Positions 46,937 through 57,648 of a DNA stretch of 64,000 nucleotides are shown here, in pieces. How positions within the stretch are numbered: position 1 is the stretch's first letter; the number at the start of each line of letters is the position of its first letter. Made by a program: the position numbers and the translations under genes. This DNA comes from Asaia astilbis JCM 15831 (GTDB taxonomy: Bacteria; Pseudomonadota; Alphaproteobacteria; Acetobacterales; Acetobacteraceae): contig NZ_BAJT01000008.1 in NCBI RefSeq assembly GCF_000613845.1, positions 82,993 to 146,992 on the forward strand, given 5' to 3'. The notes beneath the pieces were generated by a model. It saw only the letters and a list, made by a program, of their open reading frames with translations, was not told the DNA's origin and did not search any database.

Positions 46937-47496
46937 TTACTCGAGGTTGGTGTGACGTCCCCGCATGATGATGGCGTCTTCGTGCCGACCGGCACGGACC
47001 CTGTTCGTGACGAGATCGACCATGACCAGAAGAGCGATCTCGAAAGCGCTTCCCATCGGGAGGGCGGCCTGAGAGCCTGATCCGACGCCATGGTCTGTGC
47101 CTTGATTTCAATGACCTGATCGAACAGGTCAGAGCTGACTTTTTCGGGTTGAGCGGTGATGCAGATGATCGTTGCGCCCGCGTCCCGGGCAATCGTCGCA
47201 TAGGTCTCCACGCTGCGGAGCGTACCCGGACCGATGGCAACCACCAGAAGGTCTCCCTGACCGAGAGCCGGGCAGGTCATGTCCGCGATGTAATTCGCGG
47301 TGATTCCGGCGTGGAACAGGCGCATCGTGAAGCCTCGCATCATGAGACCTTCACGGCCTGCCCCGAAACAGACCACGTTGCGGGCTTTGAGAATGTTCCC
47401 GGCGAGCCCGACGATATCGGCATCTGCGATGCTGTCGACCGCCTGGGCGAGCTCCTGAATGGCGATCGCTTTCTGGCTGTTCTGGGTCATTGTCAT
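46937..47496 (-). CDS. SIS-domain sugar-phosphate isomerase, HxlB-like, frameshifted
   Basis: Sugar isomerase fold of 186 residues resembling 6-phospho-3-hexuloisomerase. It starts MTMTQNSQKAIAIQELAQAV (GGAG upstream of ATG 47496); the SIS core has VVCFGAGREGLMMRGFTMRL, VVAIGPGTLRSVETYATIAR and ICITAQPEKVSSDLFDQVIE. One base missing near 47085-47089 restores GSGSQAALPMGSAFEIALLV and an end at TAA 46937. Without correction it would run to 46912 with an unrelated tail. HxlB normally needs HxlA; no HxlA is nearby, so the substrate is open. It is first in a two-gene unit with the permease. Confidence 0.82.
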
Positions 47497-47751
47497 CGAG
47501 CATATCTCCGGTTGAGGCCGCTAAACTGCCAGAACGACCGGATTTTGGTAGCGTCGTTAAATCACTTATGCTCGAGCATAGGCGCAGAGGACACCGTTAC
47601 TTCACTGTCTCACTCATGAGATATCAGTAACGGTGTGAAATAATACTATTGTGGATTATCGCACGACTCTATTTTTATTGTTGAAGATCTGGAAGTAGGG
47701 GGCTATTCAATTGAACAGACCCGGAAAAGACTTCCTCCAAAGAGCGTTTAC

Positions 47752-50700
47752 TCAATCAGGCGATATGGCCTGATTTGTTTCATCGAACGGGCGAGGAACG
47801 AGCGCCGGGATAGGATGGGTCCTGAGGCGGGTGCTCAGGATCTCAAGGGCTTTATCCAGCTGTGCGTCTTCGCCCTTAAACGTGGCAACGGGCAAATTTT
47901 CGACAGGGATTACAGGGTCGACGCCATGATTCTCGACGAGCCACTGGCCTTTCAGGTCGAAAAAAGGACGTCCGGCTGTACGGGGCATGCCGTTATCGAC
48001 AAGAAGATCATCATCATTGAGCCAAACGCCGGCACCTGAGGTGCGAGTACCGATGAGCGGTCCAATGCCCAGAGCTTTGACACCCTGGGAAAAGGTCTCG
48101 CCGTCCGAATAGGTCAATTCGTCGCAGAGAATGGCGAGATGACCGCGGAAGGTCTGTTGCATGTTGCCAATCGGGGCACTGCCGTGGTCGGACCAGAACA
48201 TCCAGACTTTGTGAAGCAGTTCTGAAAGCACCCATGAGTCGATGTTGCCTCCGAAATTTCGACGGACATCGATGATGAGCCCATCTTTCTCGGTCTGTGA
48301 GAAGAAGTCGCGTGTGAAACGTTCCATGTCGCCGCTGCCCATGGCCCGCAGATGCAAATAGCCGATCCGGCCATGGCTGGCGGTCGCGACACGCTGGGCT
48401 CTCTCTTCTTCCCAGGCACGCAGACGCAGCGTGGCGTCCTGTCGGGCATCGATTGGCGTCACAACAACCTGAAAGACGCGGTCTTTGCGTTTTAGTGTCA
48501 GGAGCACCTGCTTGTCTGCCTGATTGGCGAGCAGGGTAGACAGATCAGGGAGATCGGCCAGGGTCTGGCCGTTGAGGGCGGTGATCAGATCGCCCGGTTG
48601 CACGTCAAGGCCGGGAGCGACGAGAGGCGAGCGATCCTTCGGGAGGTCTGGATCGCCCTCATAGAGGCGGTCGATCAGGAACCCGCCAGGTTGACGAGTC
48701 AGATGGGCGCCGAGGCTCGCAATCAGGGTTTTGTTGTCGCGCGTTGAGGTCTCTGCTGGCTGCAGTTGCGAGTGCAGCGCGTTGAGGTCACCAACCATCT
48801 GACCGAGGAGATCATCGAGGTCAGAGCGATCGCCGATACGCGACAGAAGGGGGCGGTATTGCTCGCGTGCTGCGCTCCAGTCCACGCCATGCAAGGCAGG
48901 ATCGTAGAAGTGGTCGCGATGCAGCCGCCAGGCATCGTTGAACATGCCCACCCACTCCGCTCCGGGGTCAATTCGTAGCCGCAAGCCATTCAGTCTTATT
49001 GTCGTGTCAGAGGCATTGACCCCTGCCATATCCGTTGCAGCCGGTACGAGCTGGATCTTGGGGGGCTGTTCGCCGTTCCCCGCCAGGAGCATGAGGGTTT
49101 TGGCATCCGGTGTTAGAGCGACGTCGTGTAGGCCCGTCGCAAAATCGGTGAGTTTAACGTCCCCGGGCGCGATCTTGACTGCTTTCAGGACAAGATCGTC
49201 ATCCTTGCTCGCAGGTTGCTCGGCTTTGTGGGTCAGGAGATAGAGGGTATCCGAACCGACCTCGATCTTGCGGATTTCTGCAGCGGGGATCGGCAGTTGA
49301 TACAGACGACTGCCAAGGTCGGTCAGGTCGATCGCCGAGCGGTTCTGAGGCTGGGTCGTCGTTTTGGGGGATATTCTGGTCAGAGAGGGCTGGTCAAGCT
49401 CCGTTGGCGGCGCGAATGGAAAATGCGTGTCTTTTCGCAATGAGAGAGCGAAGACGCCTGTTCTCGGACCGTAGACCGGGGCGGTATTCCGGTCTCCCCA
49501 CGGGCCGCCGTTCTTCAGGTTGAAAACGCGGTCTGAGAGAAACCAGAGAAATGAGCCATCAGGGCTGAAGCAGGGAGCGAAGGACTCGTAATCCGGAGTC
49601 GTGACCCAGACGGTTTTTCCCGTATCGAGTGTATAGAGGGCGATCTGTCGGCGAATGGACTCGCTACGGGCTCTGACGAAGGCAAGTGTTCGTCCGTTCG
49701 GCGCCCAGGTGAGAGAGGCGTACTCGGTGCGTCCTTCCAGCCTGGCATCGTCGATCATCGTGTCGACCGGGTGCCCACGTCATACAGAAAGAGCCGTCCA
49801 ACAAGATCCGTATGAGCGATATGGCTGCCATCGGGAGAGATCCAGAGACCCATGGGCTCACTTTTGGATCCACGCGTCAGCTGTGTCCCTTCCGCGCTGC
49901 CCGTTGTCGGGAAGGCCCAGAGTTCGGACTCGCCCCCCTTGTCGCTGAAGGCATAAAGCGTCTTGCCGTCTGGTGAGATCGTCGCATGACGAAGGCGGGT
50001 CGTCGCGTTACTGGCGAGCATGATCTGTCGCAGCGGGCCGGGAGTTGCCAGAACGACATGGCCTCGAAGCGTCAGCGCGACCGACCTGCCGCTGGGGGCA
50101 AGTGTGACTTCCGTTAGATAAGGAAAGGGATTGTCCAGCCAGAGAGGACGGCGCGCTGCGTGATCGCTGACCACATCGATCGGCATCAGGCCGTCTTGAG
50201 CTCCTTGTAGATCGAGATGGTGAAGATCGGCCCCTAGCTGATAGACCACATGGTTATCGCTCAGGCTGGCTTGTCTGACACCGAAATCACGGTGATGGGT
50301 CAGTTGATGCCCATCCGTTCCGTCGAGCGCGTAGCTCCAGAGATTGTCTCGACCGTCCTTGTCGCTGACAATGATGAGGCGATCGTTCCAGAGCATCGGG
50401 CGACGCAGGTTGACGTCTTGCGGGCCGATGCGCTGGGCCTCGACGCCCCCTTTCAGGCGATAGCGCCAGAGTTGTGCCATTGCTCCACCACGGTAGAGGC
50501 GTAAATGATCGCGGTTCACTGCGGCGCCAAAGCGGACGAAATAGATCCATTGTCCGTCCGCGCTCAGAGCTGCGTCATTCGCGTCGGCCAGCGGATAGAC
50601 ATGGCGCGTACGCTGACGGGATAGATGGCCACAACGACGCGGCTCTGACTTGGGCCAACTGCCGGCGCCGTGCTGTAGAGAATGCCCGCCTTCTTGTCCC

Positions 50701-51039
50701 AGCCGATCGGGATCACGTCCTGGTTTTCAAAGGTGATCCGCCGAGCGTCCCACCTTCAATGGACATGACATAAATCTCTGTCGGCCCGTCGTAATCGGCG
50801 AGAAACGCGATCTGCTTGCCGTCGGGCGACAGAACAGGGTGTGGGTCGATGCCGATTGGCGCAGTCAGCCGGCTTGCACTCCCTCCGCTTAGCGGCACGC
50901 GCCAGACGGATTGCTCAGCGTCGAAAACGACCGTTTCTCCAGAGATGGCAGGGTCACGAAGATAGCCCTGGGCCGCTTCGGCTTGAAAAGGAGCAAGGCT
51001 CAACAGGGCGACGCTGGCGAGGAGCGGGGAGAAACGCAT
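47752..51039 (-). CDS. Tricorn-like S41 protease, three frameshifts
   Basis: Exported protease of about 1,095 residues. Signal peptide MRFSPLLASVALLSLAPFQA is followed by two beta-propeller regions (SRLTAPIGIDPHPVLSPDGK, AHSD-like repeats), a PDZ domain (GLDVQPGDLITALNGQTLAD) and the S41 catalytic domain: VRRNFGGNIDSWVLSELL and ELTYSDGETFSQGVKALG with the nucleophile Ser. Three shifts interrupt it: near 50742-50747, 50604-50609 and 49766-49771, each needing one base. The parts from 51039, 50519 and 49758 are one gene. Tricorn degrades peptides released by other proteases; this one is probably periplasmic. Confidence 0.87.
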
Positions 51040-51112
51040 GGAAACCTTCCGAGGGAGTAGATGCCTTTGTCAAAAACCGTGGCACGCCGGAAAAGGCAAG
51101 TTTTTGAAGAGC

Positions 51113-51782
51113 CTATGACGTCGCTGCTCGCAACCCGCTGCCAGCCGCGAGGGGGCAAAGCACCAGAGCCAGTGCCAGAAAGGCGCCGAGAAGATCGAGT
51201 TCAGGTCCGAAGCTTCGACCGTTCGTCGCTGCATCAGCAGCCGATGCCCCGAAAATGAGCACAGGCGTTGCCAGTGGCAGGACGAGCAATGGCAGGAGGA
51301 CACCCCCGCGACGCGCACCCAACACGAGAGCGGCTGCCATGCCGCCCAGAAGCGACAGAAGGAGCGTCCCCAGTATCAGCCGGCAAGAAGGGGCAAGATG
51401 TCATGCGCTGTAGCACCAAGCATGAAAGCAAGAGGCACAGAGGCAATGAGAAGGGGGACACCTGTCGTCAGCCAGTGAGACAGGATCTTGGCCAGCGCAA
51501 CGACAGCGGGAGACAGACCGAGCAGAAGGAGATGATCGAGGCTTCCATCCTCCAGCTCTGCCCCGAAAAGGCGGTCCAGGGGCAGGAGACTCGCCAGAAG
51601 GGCACACACCCAGATGATGCCGGGAGCCAGACGGTGGAGCAGCTCTGGAGAGGGGCCGAGCGACAGTGGGAAAAGGCTGCCACACAGAATGAAGAAAAGC
51701 ACAGAGGCAAACGTGTCGGCGCCGTGACGTAAAGCGAGGCGCAGCTCACGCCGACGAGTGCAAAAAACAGCCCTAGCTCCAT
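51113..51782 (-). CDS. ccmB: Heme exporter membrane protein CcmB, two frameshifts
   Basis: Membrane subunit of the CcmAB ABC complex in cytochrome c maturation (system I). From ATG 51782: MELGLFFALVG, shift near 51749-51753, RELRLALRHGADTFASVLFF, then LSLGPSPELLHRLAPGIIWV, LDRLFGAELEDGSLDHLLLL, LAKILSHWLTTGVPLLIA; shift near 51379-51383; LILGTLLLSLLGGMAAALVL, GARRGGVLLPLLVLPLATPV. Reconstructed 223 residues, the family length. Overlaps ccmA by 10 bases. No ccmC follows; the rest of the system is elsewhere. Confidence 0.88.
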
Positions 51783-52414
51783 GAGAGAAGCTCCCGCTCA
51801 GGAAGATCGAGGGAGCGGGCGTCGGGGAGAGGGAGCGTCACATGGGTCGTTGCGATGATGAGTCCTCCTGCCGCCCGGTGTGCTGCCATGAGTGTGCCGA
51901 GTCTTGCGAGTGCCTGCGTATCGAGTCCAAGGCTGGGCTCATCGAGTAGCCAGAGCGGCGCGCGGCGCAAAAGCACGCGAGCGAAGGCACCGCGCCGCTT
52001 CTGTCCGGCAGAGAGCAGGCGGCACGGCAGCTCGGCCTGTTGCGACAAGTCGAGCTGTTCGAGAGCCTCGTCGCAGGAAGTGTTTCCAGAACGCGCGTCG
52101 AGCGCCAAATTTTCGCGCAGGCTGAGGCCGGGCTTGAGGGCTTCCTGATGGCCAAGATAGGCGATGTTGAGCCCCTGACCGACAGCATGGCCCGGTGCGT
52201 CATTAAAGAAGAAGGAGCCGCCCATGAAAGGGCATAGACCGGCGAGAACGCGGAGCAGGGTGGACTTGCCCGAGCCGTTCGGTCCGGTCAGAAGCAAAGC
52301 CCCTCCACGACCCAGTGAAAAGCTGATTTCATCGAGCACCAGGCGACCGCCGCGCATCACGGTTATGTCATGCACACGCAGCCAAGCTGCCAAAGGCGAG
52401 AGAAAACCTGACAT
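51773..52414 (-). CDS. ccmA: Heme exporter ATP-binding protein CcmA
   Basis: ABC ATPase of 213 residues. Walker A GPNGSGKST, signature LSAGQKRRGAFARVLL, Walker B LWLLDEPSLGLD and the H-loop ATTHV are complete. The LSAGQKRR form is that of CcmA. It drives release of holo-CcmE during cytochrome c maturation. It is divergent from acnA, 116 bases away, and its stop overlaps the ccmB start. Confidence 0.95.
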   Translation of the reverse strand: MSGFLSPLAAWLRVHDITVMRGGRLVLDEISFSLGRGGALLLTGPNGSGKSTLLRVLAGLCPFMGGSFFFNDAPGHAVGQGLNIAYLGHQEALKPGLSLRENLALDARSGNTSCDEALEQLDLSQQAELPCRLLSAGQKRRGAFARVLLRRAPLWLLDEPSLGLDTQALARLGTLMAAHRAAGGLIIATTHVTLPLPDARSLDLPERELLSWS

Positions 52415-52530
52415 TGTGCTGAAATAACATCTTCCTGAGAGGGTTTCATTCGACTCTGTGCGAATGAGGGTCGAGACTGTATAGAGAGGCCAGCCCAGAA
52501 GGGCCAGTTGACAAGGCAGGAGGACAAGCC

Positions 52531-55224
52531 ATGAGAACCGTCGGACGGGATTCCCTGGGCGTGATGCGGGATCTGGAGGTTGATGGCCGAAAGTACCACA
52601 TTTTCTCTCTGCCGGATGCGGCGGCCAAGCTGGGCAATCTGTCCCGCCTGCCGGTCAGCCTCAAGGTTCTGCTCGAAAACGTGCTGCGTTTCGAAGATGG
52701 ATTAAGCTACCGCACTGAGGATGCTCAGGCGATCGTTGACTGGACCGCCAAGGGACACTCCGATCAGGAGGTGCCGTTCAAACCGGCGCGTATCCTGATG
52801 CAGGATTTCACAGGCGTACCCGCCGTGGTCGATCTGGCTGCAATGCGTGATGGGATTATTGCGCTTGAGGGGGATCCGGAGAAGGTGAACCCGCTGGTGC
52901 CAGTCGATCTGGTGATCGATCACTCGGTCATGGTCGATGTTGCAGGCAGCGCCGACGCGCTTGAGCGCAATGTCGAGATCGAGTTCGAGCGTAATGGCGA
53001 GCGTTATGCGTTCCTGCGCTGGGGTCAGGAGGCATTCGAGAATTTCCGTGTGGTGCCGCCGGGTGCCGGCATCTGCCATCAGGTCAATCTTGAATATCTG
53101 GCCCAGGCCGTCTGGACCGGAAAGGTCGACGGCAAGGATTATGCCTATCCCGATACGCTGTATGGTACTGACAGCCACACAACGATGGTGAACGGCATGG
53201 GCGTTCTCGGCTGGGGCGTCGGTGGTATCGAGGCCGAAGCAGCCATGCTCGGCCAGCCGATCGCCATGCTGATCCCCGATGTGATCGGGGTGCGTCTGGA
53301 CGGCGTCTTGCCAGAGGGCGCGACAGCAACCGATCTCGTCCTGACCATTACCGAAATGCTGCGTGCCGAGGGTGTGGTCGGCAAGTTCGTTGAGTTCTAC
53401 GGTCCGGCGCTCGATTATCTGCCGGTTGCCGATCGCGCGACCATCGCAAACATGGCGCCTGAATATGGTGCCACCTGCGGTTTCTTCCCCGTCGATGCGC
53501 TGACGCTCGATTACCTGCATCAGACAGGCCGTGACGAGCATCGGATCCGTTTGACCGAAGCCTATCTTCGCGCGCAGGGCATGTTCCGCGACGCGAACAC
53601 TCCCGAGCCGGTCTTCTCCAAGACATTGTCGCTCGATCTTTCGACCATCATTCCGTCTCTCGCCGGTCCCAAGCGTCCGCAGGACCGCGTGGCGCTGATC
53701 GATGCGACGTCGGCATTTGAAGACGCGCTGACCAGCACATTGGGCGTCAAGCCCGACGACGTGCGCAAACGTGCGATTGTGGCGGGCTCGGATTACGATA
53801 TCGGCCATGGAGATGTGGTGATCGCTGCGATCACCTCTTGCACCAATACTTCCAACCCTGCGGTTCTCGTCGCGGCTGGGCTCGTTGCGCGCAAGGCGCG
53901 GGCGCTTGGTTTGAAGCCCAAGCCCTGGGTGAAGACATCGCTTGCGCCGGGGTCTCAGGTCGTGACCGACTATCTCGACAAGGCCGGTCTCAGTGCTGAC
54001 CTCGATGCGCTCGGTTTCGAGACCGTTGGTTATGGCTGCACTACCTGTATCGGTAATTCGGGTCCGATCGCTCAGCCGATTGTGGACGCGATTGAAGGCA
54101 ACGGACTGGTCGCGACGTCAGTGTTGTCCGGTAACCGCAACTTCGAAGGGCGCATTTCGCCCAACGTGCGTGCGAATTATCTCGCGAGCCCCCCTCTGGT
54201 TGTGGCTTACGCCCTGCTCGGGACACTGCGCAAAGACATCACGAAAGAGCCTCTGGGCATCGCGCATGACGGGCGTGAGATCTTCCTTCGTGACATCTGG
54301 CCGACCAATGAAGAAATTGCGTCGCTCATCAAGTCTTCCGTCACGCGCGAGAGCTTTGTCGAGCGTTATGGCAGCATCTCCAGGGGCACCAGCCAGTGGC
54401 AGGCTCTGGCCGTGGCGAGCGACGCTCGGACCTTCGCCTGGTCTGACAGCTCGACCTATATCCAGAAGCCCACTTATTTCGAGGGGCTGACCAAGGAGCC
54501 GGGTCAGACGCATGACATCGAGAACGCGCGTATCCTCGCGCTTTTAGGTGACAACATCACCACCGACCATATTTCTCCCGCCGGGGCGATCAAGCCGTCA
54601 TCACCTGCGGGGCAGTTCCTGAGCGAGCATCAGGTCTCGGTGGCCGATTACAACTCTTATGGCTCGCGTCGCGGGAATGACCGCGTGATGGTGCGTGGCA
54701 CCTTCGCTAATATCCGGATTCGCAACGAAATGCTGCCGGGTGTTGAGGGCGGTATGTCGAAATATCTGCCTGATGGTACGGTCGCGTCGATCTATGACGT
54801 GTCGCATCGCTATCAGCAGGATGGCACGCCGCTGGTCGTGTTTGGCGGGCGCGAATACGGCATGGGCTCCTCCCGTGACTGGGCCGCCAAGGGCACGAAT
54901 CTGCTGGGCATCAAGGCCGTCATTGCCGAGAGCTTCGAGCGTATTCACCGCTCCAATCTAGTTGGTATGGGCGTGTTGCCGCTGACCTTTCAGGAAGGTG
55001 TCTCGCGCAAGACACTCGGGCTGGACGGCAGCGAAACGATTTCGCTCGGCGGACTTGAGGCAATCACGCCGCGCATGACCGTGCCGATGACAATTAGACG
55101 TACAAATGGTGAAACCGAGCAGGTTGAGCTTCTTTGTCGCATCGATACGCTTGATGAAGTCGCTTATTACAGGCATGGAGGAATCCTGCCTTATGTCTTG
55201 CGTGGGATGACCGAAGCTGACTGA
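52531..55224 (+). CDS. acnA: Aconitate hydratase AcnA
   Basis: Citric acid cycle [4Fe-4S] enzyme of 897 residues. Iron-sulfur ligands are in [15 protein letters not shown] and [15 protein letters not shown]. Other blocks: [24 protein letters not shown] ([19 protein letters not shown]), [32 protein letters not shown] and in the swivel domain [15 protein letters not shown]. The AGGAGGACAAGCC region precedes ATG 52531. Full length without shifts. Acetic acid bacteria rely on it during acetate oxidation and resistance. Confidence 0.97.
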   Translation: MRTVGRDSLGVMRDLEVDGRKYHIFSLPDAAAKLGNLSRLPVSLKVLLENVLRFEDGLSYRTEDAQAIVDWTAKGHSDQEVPFKPARILMQDFTGVPAVVDLAAMRDGIIALEGDPEKVNPLVPVDLVIDHSVMVDVAGSADALERNVEIEFERNGERYAFLRWGQEAFENFRVVPPGAGICHQVNLEYLAQAVWTGKVDGKDYAYPDTLYGTDSHTTMVNGMGVLGWGVGGIEAEAAMLGQPIAMLIPDVIGVRLDGVLPEGATATDLVLTITEMLRAEGVVGKFVEFYGPALDYLPVADRATIANMAPEYGATCGFFPVDALTLDYLHQTGRDEHRIRLTEAYLRAQGMFRDANTPEPVFSKTLSLDLSTIIPSLAGPKRPQDRVALIDATSAFEDALTSTLGVKPDDVRKRAIVAGSDYDIGHGDVVIAAITSCTNTSNPAVLVAAGLVARKARALGLKPKPWVKTSLAPGSQVVTDYLDKAGLSADLDALGFETVGYGCTTCIGNSGPIAQPIVDAIEGNGLVATSVLSGNRNFEGRISPNVRANYLASPPLVVAYALLGTLRKDITKEPLGIAHDGREIFLRDIWPTNEEIASLIKSSVTRESFVERYGSISRGTSQWQALAVASDARTFAWSDSSTYIQKPTYFEGLTKEPGQTHDIENARILALLGDNITTDHISPAGAIKPSSPAGQFLSEHQVSVADYNSYGSRRGNDRVMVRGTFANIRIRNEMLPGVEGGMSKYLPDGTVASIYDVSHRYQQDGTPLVVFGGREYGMGSSRDWAAKGTNLLGIKAVIAESFERIHRSNLVGMGVLPLTFQEGVSRKTLGLDGSETISLGGLEAITPRMTVPMTIRRTNGETEQVELLCRIDTLDEVAYYRHGGILPYVLRGMTEAD

Positions 55225-55986
55225 TATCGCCGAGCCCGTCCTCGACGCTAAAAACATCACGAAAAGTTTTGGGCGACATGTCGTGCTTCACGACATGTCG
55301 CTTTGCGTTGAGAGGGGCGAACTGATCTCGATTATCGGGCCTTCAGGCTGCGGAAAATCGACGTTTCTCCGTTGTCTGAACTTTCTGGAAATCCCTGACT
55401 CGGGCTCGATCCGCGTCGAGGATGTCGAGATCCAGAAAGCGTCCGGGCAAGGCTGGAATCGTGCTCAGGAGCACAGGCCCATGCGCTTCGCGCGCATGTC
55501 GGTATGGTGTTTCAGTCTTTCAATCTGTTTGCTCATCGTACCGTTCTGGATAACGTCATGCTGGCGCCCCGTTCGGTGAAGGGGCAAGCCCATAAGGAAA
55601 TCGAACCCCAGGCCCGTGCGCTTCTGGCCAAGGTCGGGCTGGACGGCATGGCCGAGCGCTATCCCGCCACTCTTTCCGGCGGTCAGCAGCAGCGCGCGGC
55701 CATTGCGCGCGCTCTGGCGATGAAGCCTGCTGTGATGCTGTACGATGAGCCCACGTCGGCTCTCGATCCTGAACTTGCTGAAGAAGTTTTGCAGGTGATG
55801 CGTACCCTCGACGATGAGGGCATGACCCAGATTGTTGTCACCCATGACATGCGCTTTGCGCGCGCAGCCTCCGATCGCGTTCTTTACGTTGAAAAAGGAC
55901 AGATCGTTGAGAGCGGCGAATCAGAAACTCTTTTTTCCGCGCCGGAAGATCCCAGAACGCGCCGCTTCCTGAGGACATTGCTTTGA
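55217..55986 (+). CDS. Polar amino acid ABC transporter ATP-binding protein, frameshifted
   Basis: GlnQ/HisP-type ABC ATPase of about 256 residues. Homology starts at or near CTG 55217 ([20 protein letters not shown]), overlapping the acnA stop. Walker A is [14 protein letters not shown]. One base is missing near 55474-55479, after which [20 protein letters not shown] (Q-loop) follows. Then signature [16 protein letters not shown], Walker [14 protein letters not shown] and H-loop VTHDM. No ATG precedes; GTG 55283 would cut into the first strand. The permease/binding-protein fusion overlaps its stop (TTGA). Confidence 0.88.
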
Positions 55987-57605
55987 GCCTTCATCTGCCT
56001 GCGCGACTCAGGCTGCTGACGCGTTTATCCGGCCGTGTTCCGGTTGCTCTGTTCGTTCTCCTTCTGATGCCGCTATGCGCGCTCGGCCCTGCGATGGCCT
56101 CCGAGCCCGTCGGCGCAGCTGCCCCGGCCACGCAAAGCGTTCCGTCTGCTCCTGAACAGCAGAAGAAGGTGCTGAGCTGGGCGTCGGATGGCGAAGCCAA
56201 CGTTCCTTTCGTCTTTCACGATCCGGCAAATCCGAACCGCCTGGAGGGATTTGAGTACGATCTGGTTCAGGAGATCGCGCATCGTCTCAACCAGAACGCA
56301 AGATTCGTGCAAAATGACTGGGATGGACTGATCCCGGGCCTGCAACGCGGCATGTATCAGATGGTCGTCGATGGCATCGAGATGACGCCCGACCATCTGC
56401 AGGCGGCGCTCTTCTCGCGTCCCTATTACGTGACCAGCGATCGGATCGTGGTAAGGCGCGATCGCATGGAGCTTAACAGCTTTGCGGCCCTGCACGGTCA
56501 CACCGTCGGGACGATCAAGGACACCTTGGCAGAACGCCTTCTTGAGCGTGATACGAGTATTGCCGTGCGCTCTTACGAAGAGGAAACCTACGCCTTTTCC
56601 GATCTGCGGAACGGCAGGCTCGATGCTCTTCTTCTTGATGGTCCGATCGCTCTTTATTACGCCGGAATCACCGATGATCTTGTGATCGTCGGCGACCCCG
56701 TGGGCCAGACTCATTACGGCATCGCTTTCAAGCAGGGCGACACAGAGCTGCACGATGCGGTCGATCGCGTCCTCGGCGACATGATGAAGGATGGCAGCCT
56801 GCAGGTTCTTCTTGGTCGCTGGAGTCTCTGGACGCCTGATCTGGCCCAGATGACGGGCGATCATGTGACGCGCACAGTTGAGCCTGTCGAATGGCAGCGC
56901 TACCGCGATACCATGCGGTCTCAGACCGGCTGGATGGGTAAGCTCAAGCGATATATCGGGTTCTTGCCCGCCATTGGTGAGGCGGCGCTTCTAACCTTGG
57001 TGGTTTCAGCTCTGGCAATGGTGTTGGCGGTAAGCCTTGGCCTCGTTCTCGCGCTTTGTCGCCATTACGGTCCTGCATGGCTGCGCTGGGTCACAGGGCT
57101 ATATATTGAGATCGTGCGCGGGACACCGCTCCTCATCCAGATCCTGTTCATTTTCTACGGTCTGCCGGGACTAGGGATCAAGCTCTCTCCCTTTTTTGCC
57201 GGGGTTTTGGCCCTGGGCCTGAACTACGCAGCGTATGAAGCCGAAAACTACCGGGCGGGTCTCTCCTCGGTGCCGCGCGGTCAGATGGAAGCAGCGATTG
57301 CACTCAACATGACGCAGCGTCAGGCTCTGCGCCTTGTCATTGTGCCTCAGGCGCTTCGGACCGTATTGCCAGTGATGACCAACGACTTCATTTCGCTGCT
57401 CAAGGACTCGTCGCTGGTGAGCGTGATCACCCTCACGGAGCTCACCAAGACTTATATCCGCCTGTCCTCGACCTATTACGACTATATCGGCACCGGGCTT
57501 CTGATTGGCGGCGCTTATCTGCTTCTAGGCCTGCCGTTCGTACGCTTTGCTCGCTATGTCGAGGGAAGACTGGGCCGTAGCCTCAGACAGACCGGTCACC
57601 ACTGA
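55983..57605 (+). CDS. Amino acid ABC transporter substrate-binding protein / permease fusion
   Basis: A 540-residue fusion. A signal peptide (VALFVLLLMPLCALGPAMA) is followed by a type-3 solute-binding domain, about residues 60-285 (FEYDLVQEIAHRLNQNARFV, WDGLIPGLQRGMYQMVVDG, RNGRLDALLLDGPIALYYAG). Then comes a HisM/GlnP-type permease with several spans, from about residue 320, with the EAA loop NYRAGLSSVPRGQMEAAIAL and KDSSLVSVITLTEL. TTG 55983 is the start, overlapping the ATPase stop. Together with the ATPase it forms a complete two-gene importer for a polar amino acid; the substrate is unknown. Confidence 0.92.
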   Translation: MSLHLPARLRLLTRLSGRVPVALFVLLLMPLCALGPAMASEPVGAAAPATQSVPSAPEQQKKVLSWASDGEANVPFVFHDPANPNRLEGFEYDLVQEIAHRLNQNARFVQNDWDGLIPGLQRGMYQMVVDGIEMTPDHLQAALFSRPYYVTSDRIVVRRDRMELNSFAALHGHTVGTIKDTLAERLLERDTSIAVRSYEEETYAFSDLRNGRLDALLLDGPIALYYAGITDDLVIVGDPVGQTHYGIAFKQGDTELHDAVDRVLGDMMKDGSLQVLLGRWSLWTPDLAQMTGDHVTRTVEPVEWQRYRDTMRSQTGWMGKLKRYIGFLPAIGEAALLTLVVSALAMVLAVSLGLVLALCRHYGPAWLRWVTGLYIEIVRGTPLLIQILFIFYGLPGLGIKLSPFFAGVLALGLNYAAYEAENYRAGLSSVPRGQMEAAIALNMTQRQALRLVIVPQALRTVLPVMTNDFISLLKDSSLVSVITLTELTKTYIRLSSTYYDYIGTGLLIGGAYLLLGLPFVRFARYVEGRLGRSLRQTGHH

Positions 57606-57648
57606 GAGGTGACCGGGTTCCGGTCAGCGCTACCTGAACCCGAAGAAG

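Noticed and set aside
52702..53808. 368-codon minus-strand frame opposite acnA
   Set aside because: Antisense shadow of aconitase.
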